From Neopestalotiopsis rosae (taxonomy: Eukaryota > Ascomycota > Sordariomycetes > Amphisphaeriales > Sporocadaceae): a stretch of DNA of 64,000 nt. Within the stretch, counting starts at the first letter, position 1. Each line of letters begins with the position of its first letter. The notes below the pieces were generated by a model, which ran no database searches, was not told where the DNA came from, and saw only the letters and a list, made by a program, of their open reading frames with translations. This document shows positions 35,733 through 48,244 of this stretch, piece after piece. The stretch lies in assembly GCA_023078685.1 (NCBI GenBank), contig JALGAS010000003.1, forward strand, positions 1,240,001-1,304,000. Reading direction: 5' to 3'. The position numbers and the translations under genes were made by a program.

Positions 35733-37058
35733 TTAAACCCTCTGCGACTTGCGCCAGCCGGCGCGATGATACTGGTTGGGCCAGGCGACCTCGACCCCGA
35801 GGTGGTGGGCGACGCGCAGGGGGAACTCGGGCTCGCGCAGGAGCTGGCGCGCCAGCAGCACCAGGTCCGCCTGGGTCCTCTCGCCCGTGCCCTCCTGCTC
35901 GACCTCGATGGTGCCGCAGCTGGGCCGGCGGTCGCGCTGGGCCTGCGTCTCGGCGTCGCTCTGCTCCTGGACGATGGACCGCGCCATCTCGGCGTCGGTG
36001 ATGAGGCCCACGGCGCCAATCAGCAGCTGCTTCTGCCCTCCGTCCTTCTTCACGGCGTCGCGGATCGCGCCCGCCAGGTTGACCTGGTAGTACGGGTTGA
36101 TCTCAATCTTTTGGTGGGCGTTGTTGCCGCCCGAGCTCACGTCCAGCAGGTCGACGCCGGCGGCCGGCAGCAGCCTGGCCAGCTGGATGCTGTCCTGGAG
36201 CGTCCAGCTCGGGTCCCCGGCGTACTCCATCCACTCGGTGGCCGAGATGCGCAGAAAGAGCGGCATGGCGTCGGGTATGACCTGGCGGATCGCCTTGACG
36301 ATCTCAAAGAGGAGGCGCGTCCGGTTCTCAAAGCTGCCGCCGTACTCGTCGGTGCGCCGGTTGGACAGGGGCGACATGAAGGCGTTGATGAGGTAGCCGT
36401 GGGCGCCGTGGATCTCAATCACGTCGAACCCGGCCTCGACGGCCCGCTTGGCCGACTCGCCAAAGGCCGCCACCACGGCGGCGATGTCGTCCTTGGTCAT
36501 CTCCCGGGGCTCGGGAAACCCGTCGCTGAACTTGCCCGGGGAGGGCGCCCAGACGTTGTCGGGCCACCCGCCAAGCTCCGGCGTGGCCGTGGCGCTACTG
36601 CCCCCTTGCCGGGGCGCGATCCACGGCGCCACGGTGCTCGCCTTGCGGCCCGCGTGGGCGAGCTGGATGCCCATCTTCTGCCCCTGAGCGTGGGCAAAGG
36701 TGACGATGCGGCGCAGGGGCGCGACCTGGCTGTCCTTCCACAGGCCCGAGTCCTCGGGGGTGATGCGGCCGTTGGCCATGACGGCCGAGGCCTCGACAAT
36801 GGTCAGGGCGCTGCCGCGCAGCACAAACTGCGACAGGTGGGCAAAGTGCCAGTCCGTGTGGTGCCCGTCCTCGGCCGAGTACTGGCACATGGGGCTCACG
36901 ACGAAGCGGTTCTGCAGCGTCACGCCCCGGATGGTGAGCGGCTGGAACAGCGTCGGCGCCGACTCGGGGTGCAGCGCCGTGCCCGCCGGCGGGTCCTGGG
37001 CCGGGGTGAAGTACGGCGTCCCGGCGGCCGGGGTGTTCTCCAGTGGTGACTTGGTCAT
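35733..37058 (-). CDS. NADH:flavin oxidoreductase, Old Yellow Enzyme of YqjM type
   Basis: Single exon of 441 residues. This is an FMN TIM-barrel ene-reductase that reduces activated C=C bonds of enones with NAD(P)H. The barrel starts at about residue 36 (LFQPLTIRGVTLQNRFVVSP). Cys58 in SPMCQYSAEDG is the redox-tuning Cys of the YqjM (class III) group. Others are HAGRKA at 135-140, the substrate-binding His217/His220 in IEIHGAHGYL, and the RRTDEYGGSFENR segment at 234-246. The first about 35 residues are Pro-rich and extra to the fold. The C-terminal part has a short polar insert (QSDAETQAQRDRRPSC) before the ARQLLREPEFPLRVA helix. G/C-ending codons dominate; the opposite strand is therefore open for most of its length. 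Physiological substrate unknown. Confidence 0.93.
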   Translation of the reverse strand: MTKSPLENTPAAGTPYFTPAQDPPAGTALHPESAPTLFQPLTIRGVTLQNRFVVSPMCQYSAEDGHHTDWHFAHLSQFVLRGSALTIVEASAVMANGRITPEDSGLWKDSQVAPLRRIVTFAHAQGQKMGIQLAHAGRKASTVAPWIAPRQGGSSATATPELGGWPDNVWAPSPGKFSDGFPEPREMTKDDIAAVVAAFGESAKRAVEAGFDVIEIHGAHGYLINAFMSPLSNRRTDEYGGSFENRTRLLFEIVKAIRQVIPDAMPLFLRISATEWMEYAGDPSWTLQDSIQLARLLPAAGVDLLDVSSGGNNAHQKIEINPYYQVNLAGAIRDAVKKDGGQKQLLIGAVGLITDAEMARSIVQEQSDAETQAQRDRRPSCGTIEVEQEGTGERTQADLVLLARQLLREPEFPLRVAHHLGVEVAWPNQYHRAGWRKSQRV

Positions 37059-40000
37059 GGTTTTTTTTTTCTTCTTATTTTTCCGTACTACGTCCTTGGG
37101 CTAAGGGGGAATCCTGGGGGACCTGTACAATCTGAAACCCCGGACGAGATAGATCCGATCAGGGATCGAGATGTCCCCACAAGCAAAAAAAAGACCAGTG
37201 GGAAAGAAGCTGAGGTAACGATGATTATGGGCGGGAAGCCAATGCGGTTATCCGCTGCCGGTGCTCAGACGATTAGAGTTGTCTTGGCGTGCCTGAGAGA
37301 AATTGAACGACGGGGGGTCGTTCGGTGCAATGGGACGAGGGGAGGCAAGGTATGGGACAAACGGGGGCTCAACTACTATGGATTCGTGGGTGAGTCGGAG
37401 ATTTTTGTTACAAGAAAGAAATGTTGGCTATAGCAAAAGTCTTGTTATCTGTTGGGATTCGATGGCTAGCTGTATGTTTCAAGAGAAGAGAGGATGACAA
37501 GCGGGGTAATGACATTTTATACTATGGTCTTTGCATCATAGTTTGCAGATAGCTCTAATGGTGGCTTGCAGTGTCCCAGCGTGCGACTTCTGTTGCTGGT
37601 ATGTCAAGTTCAGCCTCATGGAGATGAGAATGCTTTGAAATGGACATGTTCCTTGCACCAGTATAGCATTGCCAAGCCGTGATCATGCAATTGGCTGATT
37701 AATACCACTTGCCACGCGGGCCTATTCAATGCCATTTGATGTCAATGGGTTTTGTGAGGAGTCAAACCTGCCGCCACCGACCGCCATGGGCCGGGATGAT
37801 TCGTGTTGCTCGAAAGAGGGGTTGTGGCCTGTGAATGAGTGAGCGTGTTGCATACTCTACATGCATTTGTGTCGGTTGTACTTTCAGCCGTCAATGCTAT
37901 CGTTTGACATATACGAACTTAAGAGGAATATGGGGGAGCCTAAGATAGTTTGCCCGTTCGCTCTGTCAGACTCGGGAGAAGCCGGTTAGCTGGTTGGGGC
38001 ACAATATTCCCCGGGTCCTTTTCCAATGTGAGCCAACATCTCTATCAAAACTTACCTTGCCCACCTCTCTTAGCTGCAGTGCCTGCGGTAGGTAGCTGCG
38101 CATATATAGTTCACGATTTGTGGTAGCGTATGAGATTGCCGCGCCGACAGACCGTCCATTAGCCTAGGCTCAGTAATTGCTATATCCATTGATCACCAGA
38201 TCACCAGATCACCAAAACAGATCTTTGACATGTCAAAGATCCGAGCTCATCAGTCATGCAGTGATCATTAGTAACGACATTGCATGATGGGCAATGGCAA
38301 CACGGCACAGAGACCCCTAGAGTGGTCATCTATTGTGTTCTTCCTGGCGAATCACAGCTTGCAGCCTTTGGCTTGATACATTGTCTCCGCCCAGGCTTCA
38401 TGCTCCTATCAGCAATCACGATTTTCGGCTGTCAAGTTTGACAGTTTGGCATGCCGAAACAAAAGTCGAAACCCCTTTGTTCCATGAGTTTTCCGTACTT
38501 TTTTGTTCCTCCCCCAGTTTCTTCATCGACGAAGCATTCGCTTGACAGGCGTGTGGAACAAGCAGACGGGATGCATGACTCTGGATGGACGGGCGGGCTT
38601 CATCTCGAGTACTTTGCCCAGGATCCGCATTGAAACAGCACGTGGTTGTGGACGGAAGGGCAAGGGGAGGAAGGGGGAAGGATACCACCTCGGACAGACC
38701 AGATCCAGGCCTCATCAAAGGCTCGGCGAAATGAATATTATGGGACGAGAAACAAATTCTTGGTCTGATGCTTCCTGTGGGATCTCCCATGCATTGTGTG
38801 GAAGTTCGTAGATCTGAGAAAATCCCGTCTGATGAACACTTTGCTCGCCTTATCCTTTTTTATGTTTCGTACACACTTGACGTATTGGAAACAAAAAGTT
38901 GAAGATGCACATGATCTATAGTTGAGCGCTATGACTTGAGAGTCGGGATTCTAATTCTATTCTCCGTGGTGGTCGGCGATTTTGTAATGACAGCTAGTAA
39001 AGCTATAGCCAACCTGGGAACAGGGCGAGGAGAACGTGCGCTCAACGGTCCTCGCCAAAGTCGCCTACCGAGTATAGGACCTGCGCCATGGGCACTATCG
39101 TAAAAGTCTCTTGGAACGGTTTCCTTACAAGCCACTGCTACTTCGTACATGCACTACTGTAAAGTCCAGGCAATCAATTAAACTAGTACACCACGGATCC
39201 CTCTTCCTATGTTTCCCCCCTTGTGCCTGGGGGTCAGAGGTGGATGTCGGCCAAACACATGAGGTGGTATTCGCACCAGAATTGGCCAATGGACATGAAG
39301 CCCAGGCCAGCCTAATACATAGTACACAGCTACCCACTGATTAGTGAGGGGAAAACGGCACTCATTCTAGGAAATTGTACTCCTCCATCCGAACCCTCAG
39401 AATCCCAGCACGCGCAGATCACCCGGGTTTCAGTACACCTTGGAATCGTGGTATGGTGATTAGTGTGGGTTGTATTAGAATCTCAGGCACCTGGCACCTA
39501 GCACCTAGACTACTGTAGTAGATAGCAGTGCCAAACCCCCAGCCCCCGAAACAGCTCCGGTCCGTGCCTCCAATCCGGGAAGAGACGAAACACGAGGGGA
39601 TCCGTGAACATGGGCCCTTAGCACCTGTCTAGTGTAATAACCTAGTACTGGACAAGCTTCTCAACCTTGAAGTGTAAACCCCCAGCCAGTGCCCCATTCA
39701 TCGTGCAGCTTTTGATTCTCTAATACAGATTACAAGCAGTAGCAGAACCCGCCAAACCCGCATCTCCCATCCCGCGCCACGACCAAAACGCTGCTTGGCT
39801 GGCTGGATGGATGAATGGATGGATCCATCATGGGCGATTGTGCGAGGGCCACCCTCTACTATACATTCAACCCGTCTGAGGTCCCGCAAAGTCTTTCGAT
39901 TTCCCTGCCAGGATCCATAAATTGTAAGCGTGGGAATGGGGGTCCCTTGGTTCCTGCTCCTGTGGGCTGTAGCACCCTAGTTCCACTACCGTATAGTTGA

Positions 40001-40366
40001 CACGCTTTACCAGGGATGGGAGGGACCACCCATTGAGAGCCGGTCCTACTGTGCTTGGCTTTTTGGTAGAAGCTTGTCCGTGTTTAAGGTTATTGGTACA
40101 TAGTAGCTAATGTAGCTAGGCCCCGATCCAATGGGATTCTGTCCCAAGCACATGTATGTAATATGTAGAACATCCCGTCCTCTTTTTCCCATCCTAAAGA
40201 TAGAAGAATCTGCCCATCGCCGTCATACAGTCATTCGAGCATCGTTCGTCGTTGAAGCTTTTCACTCGCTCACTGTTCAACGTCGGCTTCTCACTTCGGC
40301 ATCAGACTTCCTCTCTGACCTGACCTGACCGGCCTGTCTATCACCCGGGTCTCATATACACACACA
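37059..40366. other. Long divergent intergenic region with a palindrome
   Basis: About 3.3 kb between divergent starts. It contains the GATCACCA triple repeat and adjoining palindrome listed separately, and a degenerate GGAT/GAATGGAT stretch near 39800. No gene with coding signature, RNA gene or transposon was recognised. Confidence 0.4.
38191..38241. repeat. Three GATCACCA units followed by a 22-bp perfect palindrome
   Basis: GATCACCA occurs three times without gaps at 38191-38214. Five bases later, 38220-38241 is a perfect palindrome with half-site GATCTTTGACA. Function unknown; a dimeric regulator site is possible. Confidence 0.7.
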
Positions 40367-41651
40367 ATGCTCAAGGCAAAGCTCGCGTGCAAGAGAGCTT
40401 CGGCACTCGCCATCAAGCCGTAAGTCTTTCTTTCCTAGCACTACAACCCAAACCCTTTGACTCGGGCATCACCAAGATGCTAGATCGACACTATTCCAAT
40501 TATACATGGGAAAGGCAAGACATGGAAAGCTAACAAGAAATAACAACAGTACCCGCAAATCAGAAGACTCGGAAAATGTTCGCGTCTTCGTGGGAGAGGA
40601 GAGCCGCGAGTTCAACTTTTCCAAAAAGGAACTGGCCTCGACGTCGCCGTACTTTGCCACACGTCTCGACGCCTCGGGGCTCAACTACCTGCAGCGCGAC
40701 GCCCAGCTGAGCACGCTCTGGCTCGAGGACCTGTGCCCAGACATGTTTGAGCTGTTTGCGTACTGGGCGGACCAACGGCATCGCAGCAGTCATACGGGGG
40801 AAGGGTCGTCCTTCTTTGCCGGCTTTGAGCTCTTCATTGACGAGGCCCAGCTCCAGGACTGCTGCGAGGAGCTGCACTGGGACCTGGTCAACCTGCACCT
40901 CTTTGCCGCCCGCCTCGGCATTGATACCCTCCAAGACGCCGCCATGGACGCCATCCAAGACCTGTACCTGCGCTGCGACTGGGACATCACCCCGGAACTC
41001 GTCAGCCGGGCCTACAACCTCACCGACGACGACGACCAAGATGAAGAAGAAGAATATGACGAGGATGACGCCGCCGTCTACAGCTACCGCCTGCGCAAGT
41101 GGATCGTGGCCATGGTGGCCTGGACGCTCAACGGCTCGGGCGGGTGCGCCACCGAGGCCGAGCAGGAGCGCGTGCGCTCCCTGTTCGCGCGCGCCCCGGG
41201 CCTCCGCGGGGACTACGACGCCCACATGGACAAGTCCTCCCGCAGCCGCGTGCGCCTGCAGTTCAAGAACCCGCAGCTGCGCCTCCCCAGCAACAGCCTC
41301 CGCAACGACGAGCGCCAGTTCGGGTTCCGCCAGTGCTCCTTCCACACGCACCGCTCCTCGGTCGGCCAGGGCCGCTGTCCGCACTCGCTGGCCGCCGCCA
41401 AGGAGGCAGAGGCTGCCCGCGGTGCACAGCACCGCCGGGTCCCTTCCTTGTCCTTTCTTGACTCGGACATTGAGGAGGAGGAGCTCGAGTCCGACGCCGA
41501 GCTGGCGTCGCCCGTCCAGCACCACAATGCCGTCGGCAGCGGCCGTCCCGTCGTCGGTCATCTGGACCTCCCGCTCGGCAGCATCACGGCCAAGGACCTC
41601 TTGATCTCGCCAAGGACCATGATCTTTGACCTGTACCTGGACATTGATTAA
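40367..41651 (+). CDS. BTB/POZ-like domain protein
   Basis: Two exons, 40367-40419 and 40550-41651 (130-nt intron, GTAAGT...ACAG), give 384 residues. After a short basic start (MLKAKLACKRASA), residues about 25-140 look like a fungal BTB/POZ fold: VRVFVGEESREFNFSKKELA, then TSPYFATRL, a Leu-rich part, and a helix with DMFELFAYWAD. The next part has LVNLHLFAARLGIDTLQDAA, as in other fungal BTB proteins. An acidic run (DDDDQDEEEEYDEDD) follows, and the C-terminal third is polar with a second acidic patch. Such proteins usually act as protein-interaction modules or Cul3 adaptors; there is no catalytic domain. Target unknown. The start ATG follows a CACACACA leader. Confidence 0.8.
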
Positions 41652-42622
41652 GTCTGAGACCAAACTTTGAGTCTCATTGCATCCTGCATACAGGACCATT
41701 CCCTTTTCAACACACAACATGACAACTTTCTCCCCAGTTTCCTTTGTCATTATACCATTCCGGTTTTCATTCCTTTTCATATCATATACCAGGTTTTCTT
41801 CTCTTGCATCAAAGGGGCAAGGGTTCGGCGTTCTATTGCAAATGTTACAATATACCCATGGGGTGCGATGAGGCGCTAGATAGACCAAATTGAATTAGAG
41901 TGAAATCCTCAAAGTGCCTGTTTCCAATCATAGTGTGCGATGTCGAAATGCCATGATCTTGTTGAGACCAAGTATACTACGCGACGCGAGCAAGAAGACA
42001 TGTTCCAGTCCAATTGAAAATTTATATGTATATATATGTCTTCCCTCACGCATTCGGACGTGCGATAGGCAGAAGTGGTGTTTAGTGATATTTCCGGAGA
42101 CATGATGTAGCAATGTCATTCGCAAGTCACAATCAAGAAATACGACGTTAATTCTGGCACTATGCTTTGTCGTCAATTATCTATGTAATGACCATCTATT
42201 TCACGAATCGCTTCATATGCTAAATCGCGTGCCTGTATGTATCATAAAATAGTTCGTTGATAAAACAACTTTTCTTGGCCAAAAAGACCAGTAAAACGCC
42301 GATTTATCCTAGCCATATTCTGGCATGCTTGCTTGGTAACGTAATTTGAAAAAGAAATCGTGGGGATGGTGACCCCCAGAAACATATTCATCATTTACCA
42401 TTCGTCGTCATATCGTATCCGTATTCTCATACAACCCGTGAAAAATCAAGGAAAATGTGAATGAGCTATGCGAATGAAAGGAAAATTAATAGGCTTATAG
42501 CCCCCAAGTCCAAGTATGCTTGATGCAATGGCCGAGAAGAGGGTTGTTAATGTTGTTGTCGATGTAAAAAGTAGATATTCTTGAGCAAATGAAAAATTTA
42601 AGTTGTGGTGTTTGAATGGCTC
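41652..42622. other. Intergenic region between convergent genes
   Basis: About 1.0 kb of AT-rich sequence with 3' ends of both neighbours. No feature recognised. Confidence 0.45.
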
Positions 42623-44572
42623 TCAGACGGACGGCGATTGCGACTTTTGGCGACTAGTACGGTTTCTCAAGTCCTTGAGCCGTTGATCCAGGTAAGCCAA
42701 GCGTGATGATAAACCCGCCCGAGCGGGCGAGGTCTCGGAGCTGGGCTCCCTGGTCTGGTGCACAGTTGCAAACGGTTTTCGGAGTGCCCCAAGGTTGAAA
42801 TGAATGGGTTGTGTAAATCTGTTGGGGAAAGAGTGACTTGCGTTAGGGAATGAAAATGGAGAGCCCAGACGAGCGGGCATCGATGCTGGCATCATCTGCA
42901 TTGACGGCTCGTGCAGGCCTGTAGCGGATTGGGAGAAGGCTCCAGTGGTGGACGACCGGGGAATGAAGAGTTTGTCGTTCTCGCAAGAATCCGTCGAGCT
43001 GAACTGAGTGTCTGTAAGGGTGTTGTGGGATGAATTTGTTGGCGGATCCCATACAACTGAGGCCAAACTCGGACGACGCTTGCGAGGCTTGCCACAGTTC
43101 TTATTAGATCTTCGTTTTTGCGTACCGGACTTGGTCAGACGGGCTGGCGACTTGAGGAAATTCCGCGGTCCGACAGTTTGCGATTGGCGACGAGACTCAA
43201 TCCCCTCTGCAAGGGTCGACGAGGAGCTAGGGCCATAGCTTTTCGCAAATGGGGAACCTAGTCGCATGCGACTCGCCTGTGAGCCGTGGTCCACGAAGGG
43301 ATCATTTTCCACCTGGTCCTCGGACTTTGGACCCCTCGTCTGGGGCAAAGTTTGTTGCGGTGTGTCCTGTGACCCGCGGACAGACCTCGTCAAGCGTGCC
43401 AATGGACCTTCTGGATGCATGGTTTCCGAGGTGCTCATTGCCAAGGACATACCCATCTCTTGGGCGGAGAAAACCGAAGGGGATCGTAATGGCGTCGATC
43501 TCCGGTTCCATCGCCTGTGGGCTGCCTTACTAAATGGGGCAGGGCTTTGGGCCATGTTTGGGGCAGCAGCAGGGGCAGCTCGAAGTTTGCACAATTCCCG
43601 TAGATGGGCACGGGTAGCTGCGCCGGTATGAGGCCACTCAATATAAGGTCTAGCAGACTCGGCAGTCGGAGTACTGCTGCCACTCTTATTACTATCAAGC
43701 ATTTGCTTGGAGCCTTTCCAGCTACGCTTTGCTTCCCGTGCCACACGCGCACAAACGCCATTGGGAGGGATGCAACTCTTGCCCATATTGACGGGCGTCA
43801 CTGTTGAGTCTGACAGGTACAGCATATATGTTGACCAAAGGTGCGAACTCATTGCCCTGGTCCAGGGTGCTTTTCGGGGTGCCCTGCTCGAGTTCAAGCT
43901 GGTATTGTCAGTGCCGTGCCAATCTGCAAAGTTAAAATAGCCCTTGTCCACGTCGGGGCTAATACAGTCCCCATCTTCTGACGGATGTGAGAAGTGACTC
44001 AATAGCGACGAGCTTGTTTGCGTTGAAAAAGCCGTTGAAGGTCTGCTAGACTCATACTCGGGACTGGATTCAAGATCCGAATCGCTCCACGATGATTCAA
44101 TCGACCAATTAGGAAACTTGGCGAATGCTTTATACGATGGAGCAAGGTCCACAGTGGGTGTTTGGGGTCGTGATCCTGATGATGCTACTGCGCCCATGCC
44201 AATAGGACAGAAATTCATCAAGCTCTTGCCGTCATCGTCGCCATGTTGCAAGTGTATCGTGGGCAGATAGTCGATCATGTTTTCATCCGAAGTTGTAAAT
44301 GCGGCCGCAGAGTCCAAAGCCTCTATACTAGGAATGGGCGTGTCGGCGGTCACGGGCGTGGTCACGACGGTCGCATCCGTGACAAATTGGTGGTGACTCG
44401 CGGCGCGCAATTGGGACGAAGCGTTGCGCTTCCTTAGTCTGAGGCGCGGCCGTGGGTATGATAGAAGCTCATCGTCGCCATCGGTGCTGGCAGGTTCCGG
44501 AGTCCTGGGCATTTTGGATTCGTCGCGGAAAGTGCCGGGAACGGTCATCGCCCGCAATCGCAGTGAAGACAT
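42623..44572 (-). CDS. Large, mostly disordered conserved fungal protein
   Basis: Single exon; ATG 44572 gives 649 residues (an upstream TTG-started extension is unlikely). Most of the protein is Ser/Pro/Arg-rich and predicted disordered. One block, about residues 237-287, looks folded and conserved: WTRAMSSHLWSTYMLYLSD, then PPNGVCARVAREAKRSWKG. I have the impression of similar blocks in other uncharacterised ascomycete proteins but cannot name a family. A further short motif is EWPHTGAATRAHLRELCK. Basic clusters such as KRRSNKNCGKPRKRRPS suggest a nuclear location. The C-terminus has a short predicted coiled coil (LSSRLAYLDQRLKDLRNR). A regulatory or signalling role is only a guess. Confidence 0.8.
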   Translation of the reverse strand: MSSLRLRAMTVPGTFRDESKMPRTPEPASTDGDDELLSYPRPRLRLRKRNASSQLRAASHHQFVTDATVVTTPVTADTPIPSIEALDSAAAFTTSDENMIDYLPTIHLQHGDDDGKSLMNFCPIGMGAVASSGSRPQTPTVDLAPSYKAFAKFPNWSIESSWSDSDLESSPEYESSRPSTAFSTQTSSSLLSHFSHPSEDGDCISPDVDKGYFNFADWHGTDNTSLNSSRAPRKAPWTRAMSSHLWSTYMLYLSDSTVTPVNMGKSCIPPNGVCARVAREAKRSWKGSKQMLDSNKSGSSTPTAESARPYIEWPHTGAATRAHLRELCKLRAAPAAAPNMAQSPAPFSKAAHRRWNRRSTPLRSPSVFSAQEMGMSLAMSTSETMHPEGPLARLTRSVRGSQDTPQQTLPQTRGPKSEDQVENDPFVDHGSQASRMRLGSPFAKSYGPSSSSTLAEGIESRRQSQTVGPRNFLKSPARLTKSGTQKRRSNKNCGKPRKRRPSLASVVWDPPTNSSHNTLTDTQFSSTDSCENDKLFIPRSSTTGAFSQSATGLHEPSMQMMPASMPARLGSPFSFPNASHSFPNRFTQPIHFNLGALRKPFATVHQTREPSSETSPARAGLSSRLAYLDQRLKDLRNRTSRQKSQSPSV

Positions 44573-46268
44573 GTTTTGTCGCAAAACTAGTCGTAAAAGT
44601 TGTTGATGTCGATGTTGTTGATGGGAAATGGGGATGAAGGTCGCGCGATCGCGCGTTCGTCTCTTGCGACGGCGTGTTTGTTATCGCTAGACGAGACGAT
44701 GCCGAACGTCAACAGAGGGCGGTCGGAGAGGTTTGATGATGGCAGGTGCGCAGCGCTATAAGCGCAAGCTCCTGTCACAGCGGGTAAGGCGAATCAATCA
44801 AGGTCGTGGTGGTCGTGCGCAAAACAATCAAATCATGGATGGCGATGACAGAAGTTACTCAAAGCACAACGTGCACAAAAAGGTACCGATGATCGAGGGT
44901 CGTAGGCTCGTAGCGGGGAGACCCCCGGGATTTAGGGCCCTGAATGTCTGGGAGGAAATCGGGTGGCTGGTCCCAGGGCTGATACTTTTTGTAACGGGGA
45001 GCAGGATTCTTGGCCGCGTCCGGGAACAGTAGCAGAGTGTGAACGTGCACGCACTTTCCAACTTTGTCTACTGCCTATAACAGTACGCCCGTTTTTTTTC
45101 GCTTTCTCCCACTTCTGTTGTAGTATCTTCGCAAATTAGATACCGAAAAGTTGGCGGGTAAACATAAGAGAATAATTTCGGTGAGGAGAATTTTTCAGAA
45201 AATCAAGCAAAGAGAAAATAGTAATAGTCATAAAATGTCGTGAAATTCCTGAGTCGTTGTTCGTTGAGGGCAATAAAGAAATCGGGAAGGTCGTCAGGTA
45301 TTGAGGGGACGGGCGGACTGCATTAATGCAGGTCTGGGTGGCTAGAGCATATAGCCCATACTAATTAGGTACTGTAGGTTCCCGCTGTAGTAGTGTTGAG
45401 ATGCCGCCGTTTTAGTACCTTTCAGTATGATTGCAGGCTCTTGTCGACGATATTGCTGCTGCTTGCTATATGCCCGCCACCGCCGCCAAACATAACCAAG
45501 GCCGGATGGGGTATGGGAATGAACGACTAGGGAGAGTCTGAATATGTTGCGATGTAAAAATTCAAGATGAAAAAGACGGAGGCGGGGGAAACAGGCGAGG
45601 GAGAGATAATGTAGGACCCGACCTAGGGTGGCAGAGCAGGCCAGGCAGGTAGGCAGGTAGGGTAGGTAGCCAGACCAGGTCCAGCAGACGGGCACGGGGA
45701 GAATAAAGAGAGGGAATAAAATGTGGGTAATAGTAGTGTGGTGGAGTTAGTTGCTCACGGGCATGGCATGTGGACAGGGTACAAACAGAGAAGAATCCAA
45801 GAGACTGTCCTGTTTGGTCTGTCTGTGTCTGTCTAGTCCCCAGCCCAAAGGTCTACTAGGTATATATTGTGCCAAACAGAAGCCAGCAGCCAGGTGGCGC
45901 GCTACATGTGCTTTGAGGATATACACAGGCCTGCAAGGTATTGATAAGGTCTGTTTTTGGCTGCTTCAATACCCAAGTTGCCAAGGTAGGCTAAATGTAG
46001 GTAATCTATGTATGGAGGCCTGTATACTGTAGGTCAGGGAGGCACATCATGTCAAGAAGCGCTGGACCATAACGCCCGATACTGGGGATGGAATGGTGTA
46101 TTGTGAGTTTGTGTCCACTGCAAAAGCGAGCCATCAATTGGACTGCCCGAATGTACGGAGTCCGTCCCTTGGTAAACGAATGAAGCGCGGGAGGGCAACT
46201 GGGGGCTGGTGATCTTTTGGGCTTGGTTTGGGCTGGCGATGGATCCTTCCTTTGTGACGAACGACAAA

Positions 46269-46288
46269 CAGACAGACAGACAGACAGA
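46269..46288. repeat. (CAGA)5 microsatellite
   Basis: Five perfect CAGA units in non-coding sequence. Confidence 0.9.
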
Positions 46289-48244
46289 CGGGCAGCGGCT
46301 GTGGATTGGATTGGGAGCACTGGTTCCTCGACTATGGAGGTACAGTAGTCACTACGGGACGTGCAACACTAGCGAAGCATATCTAAGGTATGCAACCGGC
46401 TTCGCGATGACAGGCGCAGTGGGGACGAGAACGTTGAGATTCATGGGTGCCTGTCCTTGCTGGCCGCTCTCTAGTGGCATGGCTGGCCTACAGGCTCTGC
46501 GACGACTATCGCATGCTCATGCACGACGGCTGCAGGTTGTGGCCAACTACGACGAACACAACAGAGCGCATATGCATTGATCGGCGCACAGTTTGGGGAA
46601 ACCGAGTAGCGAACCAAGAAATGGCTGTACTTACGCGTCTGAAGAAGAACGCGGGAATTTGCTGGCCAGAGAAACCCCTCCAGTGGACGCGGGCAGACAA
46701 ATGCGGAACGAAATGGAATGGCTACGGTTGTTCAGCTAGTTTTTGTTGCCCGCTTCAAATCCCGCGATTTTTGCAAGTTTCTGCGGCAGAGCGTGCTCCG
46801 AGCATGAAACTATGAACGCGCGTGTTGTGAAAATGTGTCTAGAAAGTATAGGTAGGTGGAGTCAAAGATGGCAGTGTGCAAAAGCAGATCCAGAACGACT
46901 GACTGGCGTCAAGCCCCTAGAAGTAGTAGTTTTAGATCTAATAAATGCGGTGAACGGAGAGAATGACTGGTGCAATGTAGTCGCTCAAGATACGTATATA
47001 GACAAGAGTATGTACTCTGTAGCAGTGCGAGGTGACGGGCGTTTCTTAGTCAAATGTGACGATGTGACAATGTGACCCTGACGCGACCCTTTCCGCAGCG
47101 TGCTTGGCTGGCTTGCGGCTTGGTCCTTGCTGTAACTGAACCCTGAGGGCCTCCAGGGAAGACCTGGGAAACAAGACCGCCTTCAAGCCGTCACTTGATC
47201 GGCTAAGAAGACGAGTTTGAGAGGCTGAAGGTTACGAAAACATGGGATCTCTCTTTGCCGCCGTCAAAGGTCTTCGGGTCGATGCGCCAGGCCGCATTAA
47301 AACCACCAGCGGCAGCAAGACAGCACCCCAAAACACACCAAGTGGACTGAACCCGGCCCATCATACGGGTCCAAGGAATGGAAATGTCCCGACACCAGCC
47401 ATAGTCGAGGTCGAGGTCCATTATCGTACAACAGCCAGCCTCATTTTTGCCATGTTCAATGCCTTTGGTCTACCAGATTCAGGCGAGAAAAGAGATGTAA
47501 CGTGGGACTTGTGTGTGCGAACCGAGTAAGGGCATATCACAACCATCCATAGCTGAGTAGGGGAGAAGAAGAAAAACATAAACGACCGAGACTCATGTTG
47601 TGACAAGGGTGATTGTGATTGGGAGGGGAGACGCGAAAAGCACGCGACGAGACGCGTAAAGTGTTGTTCCCCACTTGTCCGTAACCAATCAGAGTACAGT
47701 TTTTGCTGATCACAGCTTCCATGTTATCCACCTTTCTTCACCTCGTCAAAACTTGACCATACATACCCTGATTGTACAACCTGTCAGAGAATCTTCAGTC
47801 TAACCCCCTCCCTCGGTCTTGTATTGATGATCCATCATCTGATCAAGTGTGAGCAATTGGATCAAGGTGGTGCCCCAACCAATTGCTTTGAAGAGAAAAA
47901 CAAATACATAGTCTATACATTCAAATAGGAAGCAATATAGCTTCCCGTGGCCTTCTGTGCTTCTGAATCCACACGAAAGACTCCACCAGTCTATGGGGAA
48001 GTATGATACCTGTACTATGAATCGTGTACGCGCTCTCAGCAACATACGTCTTGGCTCACCGTTTTTCTCAATCCCGGCAACCTCGGTCTCAGCGACCTTG
48101 CAGCCGCCCTGGCGAAAATGTGTAGAAAGGCCGTCGGTACCCCTTGCAATCTCAACCATGCTTGTTAGGCACACATCTGACTTGACTACTGATATGGTCT
48201 CGCTCCCCAGCTACAGAGACGTCATCGCATTGAAGGTCATAAAA

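Noticed and set aside
35592..37049. Long antisense open frame opposite the Old Yellow Enzyme gene
   Set aside because: Same codon-bias effect; the sense frame has all family motifs.
40560..41888. Long antisense open frame opposite the BTB-like gene
   Set aside because: Same codon-bias effect; antisense product is repetitive and lacks any domain.
46209..46580. 123-codon open frame containing the CAGA microsatellite
   Set aside because: Repeat-derived (DRQTDRQTD-like) and without coding signature.
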